NCBI GenBank assembly: GCA_965218625.1
Contig: CBDCLG010000008.1
Location: forward strand, 1 to 64,000
Length of the DNA: 64,000 bases
Reading direction: 5' to 3'
DNA from: Bin5 sp965218625
Lineage (GTDB): Bacteria; Chloroflexota; Anaerolineae; Caldilineales; Caldilineaceae
Part shown: in pieces, positions 36,661 through 45,528 of the stretch
How the letters are laid out: every line of letters begins with the position of its first letter
Position numbering within the stretch: position 1 is the first letter of the stretch
Notes under the pieces: model-generated
Databases searched by the model: none
Told to the model about the DNA's origin: nothing
What the model saw: the letters and a program-made list of their open reading frames with translations, nothing else
Position numbers and translations under genes: made by a program

Positions 36661-37529
36661 TGCCTCTCCCCAGCATAAAAGACCAGTTTGGATGCGATGC
36701 GGGTGACCAGAAGCAGCACAACGAAGACGACGGCAAAGTAGAGGACGCCCAAAGCAGCGGCGGACTCGAGGCGCCCCTGGCGGCGGATACCGACATCCAT
36801 AATGTAGAGCACGACGTTGTTGAGTGGATCGGTGAACAGGTCGACCAGGGCGAAAATGGCGGCGACCAGTATAACGGGCGACAGCAGGGGGAGGGAGATC
36901 TTCCAGAAGGACTCCCACGCGGTGGCGCCGTCGACCTGTGCCGCCTCGTAGAGGCTTGGGGGAATGCTCTTAAGCCCGGCAATGAAGAGCAGGATTTCGA
37001 CGCCGGTGTGCCAGATAATCACGGTCAGCCGATTGACCACAAGCTTGATCGGCGCCATGATCGTTGTACCCTGGCCGCCCTCGCCCATCGTCTGCAGGAG
37101 GGGCCCCAAAGTTACGGACGCCAGCTCGTCTCTGGCGCCGTATTCGAGCAGCTGCTGAATGACGCCTGCACTGCCGATGACGACCGGCAGGAAGAAGACG
37201 GCGCGCAGAAAGGTCTGGCCGCGCGTGACCTGGGCCAAAAGGAGCGCCATCAACAGAGAAAAGACCAGGATGAGGGGCACATTGATCACGACATCCTTCA
37301 TGGTTGTGAGCAGCGCGGGAATGAAGCCTACATCCGTAAACAGAATGTCGCTGAAGTTGACGAGACCGACCCATTCAGTCTGGAGAAAGGCCAGATCGGT
37401 GACCTTCTGGAAGCTCAAAAGGAGTGTGCGTCCCATCGGCCAGAGGAACAGGAGAGCCGCGCCAATGAGCCAGGGACCGATGAAAATGTACCCCCATAGG
37501 ATCTGTTGGTTTTTCAGATTCAGGCGCAT
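36657..37529 (-). CDS. ABC sugar-transporter permease 1, locus 2
   Basis: A 290-residue MalF-type permease: GYIFIGPWLIGAALLFLWP first membrane segment, EAA loop SLYEAAQVDGATAWESFWKI then SLPLLSPV. It follows the large fusion gene after 26 bp and overlaps permease 2. No ATPase subunit is encoded in the locus, so a shared sugar-transport ATPase elsewhere is expected. Confidence 0.93.
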   Translation of the reverse strand: MRLNLKNQQILWGYIFIGPWLIGAALLFLWPMGRTLLLSFQKVTDLAFLQTEWVGLVNFSDILFTDVGFIPALLTTMKDVVINVPLILVFSLLMALLLAQVTRGQTFLRAVFFLPVVIGSAGVIQQLLEYGARDELASVTLGPLLQTMGEGGQGTTIMAPIKLVVNRLTVIIWHTGVEILLFIAGLKSIPPSLYEAAQVDGATAWESFWKISLPLLSPVILVAAIFALVDLFTDPLNNVVLYIMDVGIRRQGRLESAAALGVLYFAVVFVVLLLVTRIASKLVFYAGERQ

Positions 37530-37555
37530 CGTGCCTTTCCTTTCCTGCTACTCCA

Positions 37556-40500
37556 TCAGGTTGCTTCTGAAAGCGCATCCAGTATGGAAGCGACACCTGC
37601 CTCTTCCGGCTGGAGGCGCAATGCCTCGGATGCGCCGCCTGCGGCGTAGACGCTGCGAAACCAGCCGGCAGGGAAGCTGGCCGACAGGTTGTGTATAAAC
37701 AGCCTGCCGGGCGCGGCGAGAGCTGCAGCCGTGCGCAAGTCGCCGGCGCGGCGCAGGTGCGGGATGAACAAGCTCTCTACCCACTGGTTGTCGTCGTCAT
37801 AGTCGAAGCGGGCGGCGTCTGCGATGGTGAGGGCGACGTCGGATGTGAGGCCGCGAGCCAGGAGAGCCCACAGGCCGGCCAGCCCCAAGCCGACAAGGTG
37901 AACGACAGGCGCGTGCGTCTTCAGGTATGCGATAGCGGTCAATATGTCCTGCACGCGCAGGGCGGTGTCGGTGCGATTGAAGGCCAGGAAATCGTAGGGG
38001 CTCCCGTCGCGTTGGAGCGGGGCAAGCTCGCCTGTCCTGAAAGCGTCGATCGCAAGGACGCTGAAGCGATGATCGAGAAGCCTGGCGACAAGGGGTCCGG
38101 GAGCATTTTCCTCCGTCAAGCGGTCCTTGCCTGCGGGGTGAACGATTAGAACGGCTGCCGAGGCGCGTTGCGGCGCGAAAAGCAGGGCGGGCATCCGCTC
38201 ACCGACCTGTTTTCGTCCCATGACAAGCCGTTCGAGATGATATCCGTTGCGATCGTCCTTGTCTATCTCTTCAATCCGGAGGTCGTCTGGCCGCGGTTGG
38301 AGGGCGTTGACCGCATGTTGATAGGCTACGCCCATCACCTCACGGTAGGCATGCAGGCTGGCTGCGTCCACAGGTTGGAGAAGCTGGATTTGGGCGCGTG
38401 CATCGCCGATGAAATTGGCCATAAGCTGATGACTGTTCGCGGCGGCGGCGGGCAGCTTGCGATCCGGGAAGACCAGCATTTTTGCGGGCGGTTCGACCGC
38501 CACGGGCCGTTCCCTGAACTGTTGTGGTGGACTTTCCCTGTCCAGCAACCATTTGCCGAACCAGGCATAGACGGCCTCGCGACTTTCCCGGTTGTAGTTG
38601 TGGCCGGCGTCGACCTGCACGGTGGCGGCGTTGGCGGTTGCGTCATAAAGGCTGTAGATGCGCTGCACGAAGGGGAATTCGACATCGGGCGTGCTTCTGG
38701 TCCAGTCGCCGCTGGCGGAAACGATGAGGAGGGGGCGGGGCGCAATCATGGCGGCAAACTCGACGTCGCAGCCGTCGAGGCGCAGGTTGGGTGCGTTTTC
38801 GCACATGCAGCCGCCCTGGAAGTGGGCGGAAATCCTGTTGACGGGCGCGGCCACCTTTACCCGCTTGTCGATGGCGGCGAGCATGAAGGTCTGCGTACCG
38901 CCGCCGGAAGCGCCGGTGCAGGCGATGCGTTGCGGGTCGACATCGGGCAGGGACGAGAGAAAATCGACTACGCGGATGCTGTTCCAGAGTTGCATTCCCA
39001 TCAGGCTGATGCCCCAGAGGAAGCCTTTTCGATCGAAGAGAGCAGTTTGGCGGTAGCGGGGCTTGCCATCCATGTGACCGGCCATCTCGGGAGCCTGAAG
39101 CGAGCTGTCGTTGTAGCCGATCATGTCATAGGCAAAGGCGACATATCCCTGGCGGGCGAAGCTGATGCAGCGGGCCGGTATCGAGCAGCCATCGTCGTGC
39201 GTGAGACGGCCATGGCGGAAATGGCCGTGGGGGCAAACGATTCCGGGGAATGGAGCTTGGCTGTGCCTGGGGCGGTAGAGATTGCCGGTGACGTAGAATC
39301 CCGGCGCGCTCTCAAAGTATACGTTTTCGATTGTGTAGTCTTCACACTCGATTCGGCCCGTAATCTGGGGGTTGAGCGCCCTCTTTTCGGGCATTGGCCA
39401 AAGCCCCGCACTGACGAGGATCTGCCGGCGCAGCTGCTCTGCCCTGGCCTCCCAGGCGGCGCGAGTCTGATAGGCGGGAAGGTCGCAGACCATGTGCTGG
39501 TGTCGGACGCGGGTGCGGGAATCCCGGGCAATATCCGCCCGATTCGAAGCGGGTTCCGCGGCCGGTTCTTGCGTTTGCGAACGCGGGGCCCTGTCGGGTA
39601 CGGAGAGCCATTCGACCTCAATTGGACGGCCGTCAACTTCGACCGTGGACGCGTTTTCGGCGGCACAGCGGATTGCGCCCCGGCTGTCCAGATGGATCAT
39701 TGCCAGGCGTGCGCCCCCGGAGAATGTGAAGGTGCGGCCGGCGAATGTGACATTCCCGCTGAGAACGCGGCCGCGCCGGGCGCAGAGGATGAGACACTGC
39801 CCGTCTTCCTCTTCATAGAGCTGCCACAGCATCGAACTGTTCGCATCCTCAACCGCGCCGGACGCATCCTCTTCCACAAGGGCCAGGAGCGGATCGGCGG
39901 GATTGCAGGCCGGGATGTAGACCAGGTTCTCACGCAGACCCCTGACCGCGATCACCTGCCCGCCGGCATCATGGATCGAGCGTTCGTCGTCAACTTCGGG
40001 CATGGGCGCGAACGGATACGGCTCCTGCGGGGTACTATCGATCCGCCCGAAGCGTCTTTCGAAGGCTTGCCAGTATGCCGACTCACCCTCGATATCGGAG
40101 CCGATAAGTTGAGAAAACCGGGCGAGAATCGGAGTTCCATCGGTGAGCCGGGTGGGTGGCGGCCCAAGGAAGAGGACCAGCACACCGGCGGCGATGAAGG
40201 TCTGCAGCTGCTCCCACATGCGCGGGGTCATGGTGGCGGCGTAGGGGACGAGCAGCGCCGTGTATGCGTCGTTGCCCATCTGCGCGCGTCCGTCTGCGAT
40301 GACGGCGTTCTCAATGGCTTCTGTGGGAATGAAATCAAAGGGGAGGTTGTTCTCAACGAAGGTCTGGCTCAGGTTCAGATAGGCGGCTTTGGCGAGCCAG
40401 TTCGTCCAGTGCCGGGCGCCGAGCATGCCTTCGACGCCGTGCCAGACGGCGAGAGAGGGCCGCCGTTCAAGTTTTCCCAGGAGGCGATCGCAGGACTCAA

Positions 40501-41848
40501 TCAGGTGAGCGCCTTCCTGCGCTACATGCCAGGCGGAGTCATGCGGGAAGAGGTGAGGGGTGGGCCCGCCCCCGTCACCGTAGCCCATACAGTTCCAGTT
40601 GACGCGCAACATTGCCATGACACGGTTGCGGTAAGCGACCGGCTCGGGCGTCTCGCCGGCGTCCCAGGCCATGGACATCGAGTAGCAGCGGCTGGAGGGA
40701 TGACGTTTGCGCATGGAGGCGGCCAGGATGTCGGTGTAGCAGGATGTGCGGGCGGAGTCGCCCCAGGCAGTACTGACGTAAGCCGCCGACATGTTGTGAT
40801 GCAGGGCAAAGTAGTCGCCGCCGTTGGCGCGCAGGTCGGTGATCGATCCGCCGCCCTGCCAGATGCAGTGGTTGCCGATGGAGACGTCTTCGCCCCACAG
40901 CTCCCTGGCCTCGGCGCACATTAAATCGATCAACTCCTGGACGATGCGACCGATCAGCTGCCCGTAAGCCAGGCGGACCGCCACGTGACGTCCGCCGGGA
41001 TCGTCTTCGTCGAGGAGGACGAGCTCTTCGACAAGGTCGTGACCGTACTCACGGCGAAAACGATCCAGAAAGTGGGAGCCGAGGGCATGGCCCTGGTTGT
41101 AGGCCAACTTTATCGGCTCATGCCAGGCAATACCATCGAGAGGGACGCGGCGATAGGCGGTCAGCACGTTTCGGAAACGGGCTTTCAATGCCGGATGGGA
41201 GATGTCGCAGGCGGCGCGGTGCTCCCAGGCAACGTAGAGGAGGAGATCGGTGCCGTCCGGCAGGTCAACGGCGGCGCGGATGCGGCGTTGCAAGCGGCGT
41301 CGCGTGCCGTGAGGCAGATCTTTGGCGTAGAGATGCTCAAGTCCGGGGTCCTGGTAGCCCTGGTGGATTGCCTCCACGTCCCGGAGAGCAACCCGTTCCC
41401 ATGAACCGTCCGCGCTCAGCATGTAAGCGGCCAGCACACCGCCAAAGACGGGCCAGGTAAGCCATTCATTTCTGCTGTCGATCTGGGGGAAGGCGAACAC
41501 ATTTGGCGCCGCGGTGTCGATGCGGCCGTCGTTGACCTGCGTGCGCAGTTGCATCACGGCGCGCTCGAAGGCGTCCGGATGGTCCAGCAGGAAGGGGTAC
41601 CAGAACTCGCTCAGGGCGTTGGCGGCGATGGTCAGGCCGGCTCGCAGGCCACATTCGTGGGCGACCTGGACCGCATTCTCGACGACTTCCATGACCCGCG
41701 GGTGGTCGATCGGGTACTTTGTGTTCCAGGGAACAAGCTGAAGATAGTGGAAAGGAGAACTTTGCAGCTCACGAATCCGCCGGTAGAGCCGGGCAGGCTC
41801 GTCGAGGTATTGATCCCCACAGATGATGCTAATGGCTTGCCCGAGCAT
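37556..41848 (-). CDS. Glycosidase-like / acetyl-xylan-esterase-like fusion protein
   Basis: About 1,430 residues. ATG at 41846-41848 aligns with the start of the 43121-45397 paralogue (MLGQAISIICGDQYLDEP versus MYGQKISMVCGDQYLDQP); an ATG at 41884 is an alternative. Residues 1 to about 740 match that paralogue: a TIM-barrel, GH42-like region with a following domain (YTALLVPYAATMTPRMWEQL, VLVLFLGPPPTRL) like the GH42 trimerisation domain. From about 780 an acetyl-xylan-esterase/dienelactone-hydrolase fold follows: GNLYRPRHSQAPFPGIV, nucleophile Ser in CTGASGGGTQTF, Asp in SASGDWTRS and His in VDAGHNYN. A second, degenerate alpha/beta-hydrolase-like segment (VHLVGLGLAGLWALLARG) ends the protein. 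No signal peptide, so it is likely cytoplasmic. It heads the locus 2 operon and may both deacylate and cleave the imported glycan. Confidence 0.78.
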   Translation of the reverse strand: MLGQAISIICGDQYLDEPARLYRRIRELQSSPFHYLQLVPWNTKYPIDHPRVMEVVENAVQVAHECGLRAGLTIAANALSEFWYPFLLDHPDAFERAVMQLRTQVNDGRIDTAAPNVFAFPQIDSRNEWLTWPVFGGVLAAYMLSADGSWERVALRDVEAIHQGYQDPGLEHLYAKDLPHGTRRRLQRRIRAAVDLPDGTDLLLYVAWEHRAACDISHPALKARFRNVLTAYRRVPLDGIAWHEPIKLAYNQGHALGSHFLDRFRREYGHDLVEELVLLDEDDPGGRHVAVRLAYGQLIGRIVQELIDLMCAEARELWGEDVSIGNHCIWQGGGSITDLRANGGDYFALHHNMSAAYVSTAWGDSARTSCYTDILAASMRKRHPSSRCYSMSMAWDAGETPEPVAYRNRVMAMLRVNWNCMGYGDGGGPTPHLFPHDSAWHVAQEGAHLIESCDRLLGKLERRPSLAVWHGVEGMLGARHWTNWLAKAAYLNLSQTFVENNLPFDFIPTEAIENAVIADGRAQMGNDAYTALLVPYAATMTPRMWEQLQTFIAAGVLVLFLGPPPTRLTDGTPILARFSQLIGSDIEGESAYWQAFERRFGRIDSTPQEPYPFAPMPEVDDERSIHDAGGQVIAVRGLRENLVYIPACNPADPLLALVEEDASGAVEDANSSMLWQLYEEEDGQCLILCARRGRVLSGNVTFAGRTFTFSGGARLAMIHLDSRGAIRCAAENASTVEVDGRPIEVEWLSVPDRAPRSQTQEPAAEPASNRADIARDSRTRVRHQHMVCDLPAYQTRAAWEARAEQLRRQILVSAGLWPMPEKRALNPQITGRIECEDYTIENVYFESAPGFYVTGNLYRPRHSQAPFPGIVCPHGHFRHGRLTHDDGCSIPARCISFARQGYVAFAYDMIGYNDSSLQAPEMAGHMDGKPRYRQTALFDRKGFLWGISLMGMQLWNSIRVVDFLSSLPDVDPQRIACTGASGGGTQTFMLAAIDKRVKVAAPVNRISAHFQGGCMCENAPNLRLDGCDVEFAAMIAPRPLLIVSASGDWTRSTPDVEFPFVQRIYSLYDATANAATVQVDAGHNYNRESREAVYAWFGKWLLDRESPPQQFRERPVAVEPPAKMLVFPDRKLPAAAANSHQLMANFIGDARAQIQLLQPVDAASLHAYREVMGVAYQHAVNALQPRPDDLRIEEIDKDDRNGYHLERLVMGRKQVGERMPALLFAPQRASAAVLIVHPAGKDRLTEENAPGPLVARLLDHRFSVLAIDAFRTGELAPLQRDGSPYDFLAFNRTDTALRVQDILTAIAYLKTHAPVVHLVGLGLAGLWALLARGLTSDVALTIADAARFDYDDDNQWVESLFIPHLRRAGDLRTAAALAAPGRLFIHNLSASFPAGWFRSVYAAGGASEALRLQPEEAGVASILDALSEAT

Positions 41849-42300
41849 GATCAGCCCTTTCTTCCATCTGCGGCCCACTCGCAAACGAGGTGTAGGAAGG
41901 TGTTTGCCAGATTGACTGCGAAGGGCCGGCGGCCTTGCGGACTTCCGAGGTCCGGACGAAAGAGATACGCATCAGCATACGCACAGCACAACTGTAGGCA
42001 AGTATTGTAGGGTAAATACTGTATAATGCAACACAGTTGAAGGCAAGGGGGCGAGCCGTTCCGAGTTCCGAGCTTCGAGCTCCGAGTTCCGAGTTCCGAG
42101 TTCCGGCCGTCCCGTCCCCGCCTGTGCGCCGCGTGCGGGCGGGGCAGGCGCGGAAAGCATCGCGATAGCGTGGTTGATGTCCGGGAAATGATATATATTC
42201 AATGAAATCGATTGAGATTGACATGCTGGCACGCACGTGTTACAACAGCTTGAAAGAAGCGGTCCATGATGCAAGCAGCTCCAGGAAATGAGGTCTCAAC
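41849..42300. other. Divergent spacer with promoter-like and repeat sequences
   Basis: Between the fusion gene (minus) and PhyH (plus). TATAAT occurs at 42022-42027 next to an inverted repeat AGTATT/AATACT (42001-42020). Positions 42059-42105 are a run of about six copies of a 7-bp unit (TTCCGAG and variants). AT-rich sequence at 42185-42215 (ATATATATTCAATG, with TCAAT/ATTGA arms) is a second promoter candidate for PhyH. No open frame of note. Confidence 0.45.
42059..42105. repeat. Heptamer tandem repeat, unit TTCCGAG
   Basis: About six tandem copies of TTCCGAG with single-base variants (CTTCGAG, CTCCGAG), non-coding, in the spacer upstream of PhyH. Copy number may vary between strains. Confidence 0.75.
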
Positions 42301-43107
42301 ATGCAACTCAGTGAGCAGCAGGTAAACCATTTCAATACCTTTGGCTTCCTGATCCTGCGCCAGCAGTTGACGGCGGAGGAATTGGAGCGAATCAACCCCG
42401 AATTCAACGCGGCGATAGAATCTCTGCTGCCGCCGGGCGCGGAGTACGACGGCAAGACGAGGCTTGGCCGCCTGTTCATGGATGCGGATACGCCTACTCT
42501 TGCCGCGCTGGGCGACGACCCGCGTTTTGCCGATGTCGCCGAGCAGTTGCTTGGCAAAGCGGCTATCTGCATCGGCATCGCCGGCAACTACTACACGGGG
42601 GACACGCGCTGGCATTCGGATAGCCATAGTCTCGATTATTCGGGCGTGAAGTTCACGATTTATCTTGATCCTTTGGGCGCAAGAAGCGGTTCGCTCAGGG
42701 TGATACCCGGTTCGCATCGGAATCCGCTGTGGGGGCAGAGCAAGTTGACACATGAAACTGACGCGACCTTCGGCGTGCAGGCAAATGAAATGCCGGCCTA
42801 CGCGTTTGAGTCCCAGCCGGGCGATGCGCTGGTATTCCTGCATCCGCTGTGGCACTCATCCTTCGGCGGCGGCACGCGCCGGCGGATGATGGAGGTGAAC
42901 TTTTATGCCGACCCGGAGACGCCGGAAAGTGTAGAGGCGTTCCGTGACCAGATGGCGAATAACCACATATCTTCGACCGAGCGGGGCGACCACATGTACC
43001 CGAAGTATTGGCGAACAATGGATGACCCGCGCCATCAGTCCTGGATCCGGCGCATGGACGAGCTTGGCGCACTTGATACACCTGGCGTGCCGCCGATAGA
43101 CAACTGA
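42301..43107 (+). CDS. PhyH-family dioxygenase between loci 2 and 3
   Basis: A 268-residue Fe(II)/2-oxoglutarate oxygenase. H105-x-D107 (RWHSDSH), GSLRVIPGSHRNPLW and the distal His in PLWHSSFGGGTRRRM with a following Arg are visible. It is the closest relative of the 51812-52615 gene: both begin with Q-x-x-HF-TFGFL, and both have a C-terminal MYPKYWR/VYPKYWRSLDNPRHQ block. It reads alone on the plus strand, divergent from the fusion gene and convergent (13 bp) with the glycosidase-like gene. Substrate unknown. Confidence 0.9.
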   Translation: MQLSEQQVNHFNTFGFLILRQQLTAEELERINPEFNAAIESLLPPGAEYDGKTRLGRLFMDADTPTLAALGDDPRFADVAEQLLGKAAICIGIAGNYYTGDTRWHSDSHSLDYSGVKFTIYLDPLGARSGSLRVIPGSHRNPLWGQSKLTHETDATFGVQANEMPAYAFESQPGDALVFLHPLWHSSFGGGTRRRMMEVNFYADPETPESVEAFRDQMANNHISSTERGDHMYPKYWRTMDDPRHQSWIRRMDELGALDTPGVPPIDN

Positions 43108-43120
43108 CCAGGCGTGCAAG

Positions 43121-45397
43121 TCATGCGGACAAAAACCGTTCGACGGTGACCGGCTTTCCGTCCACTTCGATCGAACAGGCGGCGTCTGTGGCGGCCCGTG
43201 CCGTATGCTGGCCGTCCAGAAAGATCATGGCGAAACCGGCCGCGCCCGAGATGGTTATGCTGTGCCCGGCGAATTTCAAATCTCCTCTCAGCCTTTGGTC
43301 CTGTCGCGCGCAGAGGACGAGGGCCTGTTGGTCTCTTCCTTCGTAGAGTTGCCACAACATTGACGCATCGGCGTTCTCCACCTTTCCCCGCTTCCAATCT
43401 GCCTGGAAAACGGCCAGAAGTGACTCGCCAGGGTCACATGCCGGGATGTAGATGCAGTTTGGGCGATTTCCTGTCATGCCAATCGGCTGGCCTTCGCGGT
43501 CATAAAGGTACCGTTCAGTTTCAACTGCAGGCAGAGGCGCAAAGTCATACGGCTCCCTCGCCGTCCAATCGAGCTGTCCATAGCGGCGCTCGAAGGCCTG
43601 CCAGTAGGCTGCCTCCCCTTGAATGTCGGCCCCAATCAGGGTGCAGAAATCGGATAAAATCGGCGAGCCGTCGGTAAGGTGGGTAGGGGGCGGGCCCAGA
43701 AACAGGACGCGGACGCCGGCAGCAATGGCCGCATGCAGCTGCCGCCACATGCGCGGGGTCATGGTTGCGGCGTAGGGAATCAGGAGCGCGGTGTATCTAT
43801 CCTCCTCCGTCTTAAGGCAGCCTTCGGAGGCGATTGCGTCTTCGATTGCGGCGGTGGGGATGAAGTCGAAGGGAAGGTTGTTGTCGACGAAGGCCAGGCT
43901 GAGGTTGAGGTAGGCGGCCTTGGCCATGTGGTTGGTCCAATGGCGCGCGGCCAGCGTACCCTCAACGCCATGCCAGACGGCGAGGGATGGCCGCCGTTCG
44001 AGGGCGCCGAGCGTGCGGTCGCAGGCTTCGATTAGGCGAGCGCATTCCTGGGCCACCGGCCAGGCCGGATCGTCGGGGAAGAGGTGGGGGGTAGGTCCGC
44101 TTTCATCGCCATAGCCGTAGCAGTTCCAGTTCACGCGGAACATGGCCATGACGCGTGTGTAGAAGGCAGTCGGCTCGGACGGCGCGCCAACGCCCCACGA
44201 CATCGAGTAGCAGCGGCGGGAGGGATGGTACTTTCGCAGGGAGGCGGCCAGGACATCGGTATAGTAGGGTGAGCGGGAGCCCGAGCGTAGGGAGCCGCCG
44301 TAGATGTCCAGCCAGTGAGCGTCGACATATGCTGCCGACATGTTGTGGTGGAGGGCGTAGTAGTCGGCGCCATTGGCGCGCAGGTCTGTGGCGGCGATTT
44401 CGCCCTGGAAAGTGCAGTGGTTGCCGATTGCAACGTCGCGGCCCCACAGCTCCCGCCCGGTGGCGCACAGAGTGTCGATCAGCTGCTGGACGACCTGGCC
44501 GATCATGCGTCCGTGGTCCAGACGGACAACGACGTGGCGTCCGTGAGGGTCGTCCTCATCGAGAAGCGGCAACTCGTCGAGAAGGTCGCGTCCGTAGGTT
44601 TGTCGGTAGCGGTCGAGGAAGCAGGTGCCCAGGGCATATCCCTCATTCCAGGCCATCTTTATCGGTTCGTCCCAGGCGATGCCATCGAGGGGAATGTGGC
44701 GGAAGGCGGTCAGGGTCTTGCGCAGCTGTTCGATCATGGCGGGATGGGAGATGTCGCAGGTGCCCCGGTGTTCCCACGCGACGTAAACCAGCACCTCTGT
44801 GCCGTCCGCAAGATCGACGCCGGCCCGGACGCGCCGTTGCGCAGGGGGCAGATTTCCATGCGCGAAACCTTTTGAGGCGAGATCCTCCAGCTCCGAGTCG
44901 CGGAATGCCTGGAATTCGGCCGCGACATCGTTGAGCGCAACTCTGTTCCATGCGCCTTCGCTAGTCTGCGCGTAAGCGCCGAGAACGCCCGCGTAGACGG
45001 GCCACGTCAGCCACTGATTCTTGATGGCCATTTGCGGGAAGGCCGAGACCCTGGGCGCGACCGTTTCGATGCGGCCGGCGTTGACGACCGTGCGAAGTGG
45101 AATGACCGCCTGCTCGAAGGCATCGGGGTGCTGCAAAAGGAAGGGATGCCAGAGTTCGGCAAGGGCATTGCCGGCGATCATCAGACCGGCGCGCAGGCCG
45201 CAGTCGTGCGCCACCTGGACCGCGCGCTCGACGACCTCGACGACGCGCGGGTGGTCGACCATATACTTGGCATTCCAGATGTATAGCTGCACAAGGTGAA
45301 AGGGGCCGCCGCGCAGTTCTCGGATGCGCCGGTAGAGCCGTTCCGGTTGGTCGAGGTACTGATCCCCGCAGACCATACTGATTTTCTGCCCGTACAT
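43121..45397 (-). CDS. GH42-like glycosidase-like protein, locus 3
   Basis: A 758-residue single-unit paralogue of the N-terminal half of the 37556-41848 fusion. MVCGDQYLDQPERLYRRIRE, FHLVQLYIWNAKYMVDHPRV, VLVYVAWEHRGTCDISHPAM, DGIAWDEPIKMAWNEGYALG and HNMSAAYVDAHW outline a barrel; DRYTALLIPYAATMTPRMW and VRVLFLGPPPTHLTDG outline a GH42 trimerisation-like domain. A short beta domain ends it. GIAWDEP is a candidate acid/base region; the second catalytic residue is not assigned. No signal peptide. It follows the DUF5696-like gene by 131 bp and is the last gene of locus 3. Confidence 0.68.
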   Translation of the reverse strand: MYGQKISMVCGDQYLDQPERLYRRIRELRGGPFHLVQLYIWNAKYMVDHPRVVEVVERAVQVAHDCGLRAGLMIAGNALAELWHPFLLQHPDAFEQAVIPLRTVVNAGRIETVAPRVSAFPQMAIKNQWLTWPVYAGVLGAYAQTSEGAWNRVALNDVAAEFQAFRDSELEDLASKGFAHGNLPPAQRRVRAGVDLADGTEVLVYVAWEHRGTCDISHPAMIEQLRKTLTAFRHIPLDGIAWDEPIKMAWNEGYALGTCFLDRYRQTYGRDLLDELPLLDEDDPHGRHVVVRLDHGRMIGQVVQQLIDTLCATGRELWGRDVAIGNHCTFQGEIAATDLRANGADYYALHHNMSAAYVDAHWLDIYGGSLRSGSRSPYYTDVLAASLRKYHPSRRCYSMSWGVGAPSEPTAFYTRVMAMFRVNWNCYGYGDESGPTPHLFPDDPAWPVAQECARLIEACDRTLGALERRPSLAVWHGVEGTLAARHWTNHMAKAAYLNLSLAFVDNNLPFDFIPTAAIEDAIASEGCLKTEEDRYTALLIPYAATMTPRMWRQLHAAIAAGVRVLFLGPPPTHLTDGSPILSDFCTLIGADIQGEAAYWQAFERRYGQLDWTAREPYDFAPLPAVETERYLYDREGQPIGMTGNRPNCIYIPACDPGESLLAVFQADWKRGKVENADASMLWQLYEGRDQQALVLCARQDQRLRGDLKFAGHSITISGAAGFAMIFLDGQHTARAATDAACSIEVDGKPVTVERFLSA

Positions 45398-45528
45398 TGC
45401 GCTCCTCAGTTCTGTTGTATTGCGGTAAGCATAGGCTGAGCCAGGTCTTCAGAAGTTAGCCAGGGGACGGCGGCTCTTCCAGTTTCGCGCCTCTGGCAGA
45501 AGGCGCGCAAAGCCGGCGGCGGCGCCAT

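Noticed and set aside
38168..40924. Long plus-strand open frame (918 codons) opposite the fusion gene
   Set aside because: It is antisense to a gene with clear homology and conserved catalytic motifs; its translation is low-complexity and its length is explained by high GC content.
42059..42105. CRISPR-like array
   Set aside because: The repeat unit is only 7 bp with no spacers; it is a simple tandem repeat. No CRISPR array or cas gene is seen in the window.
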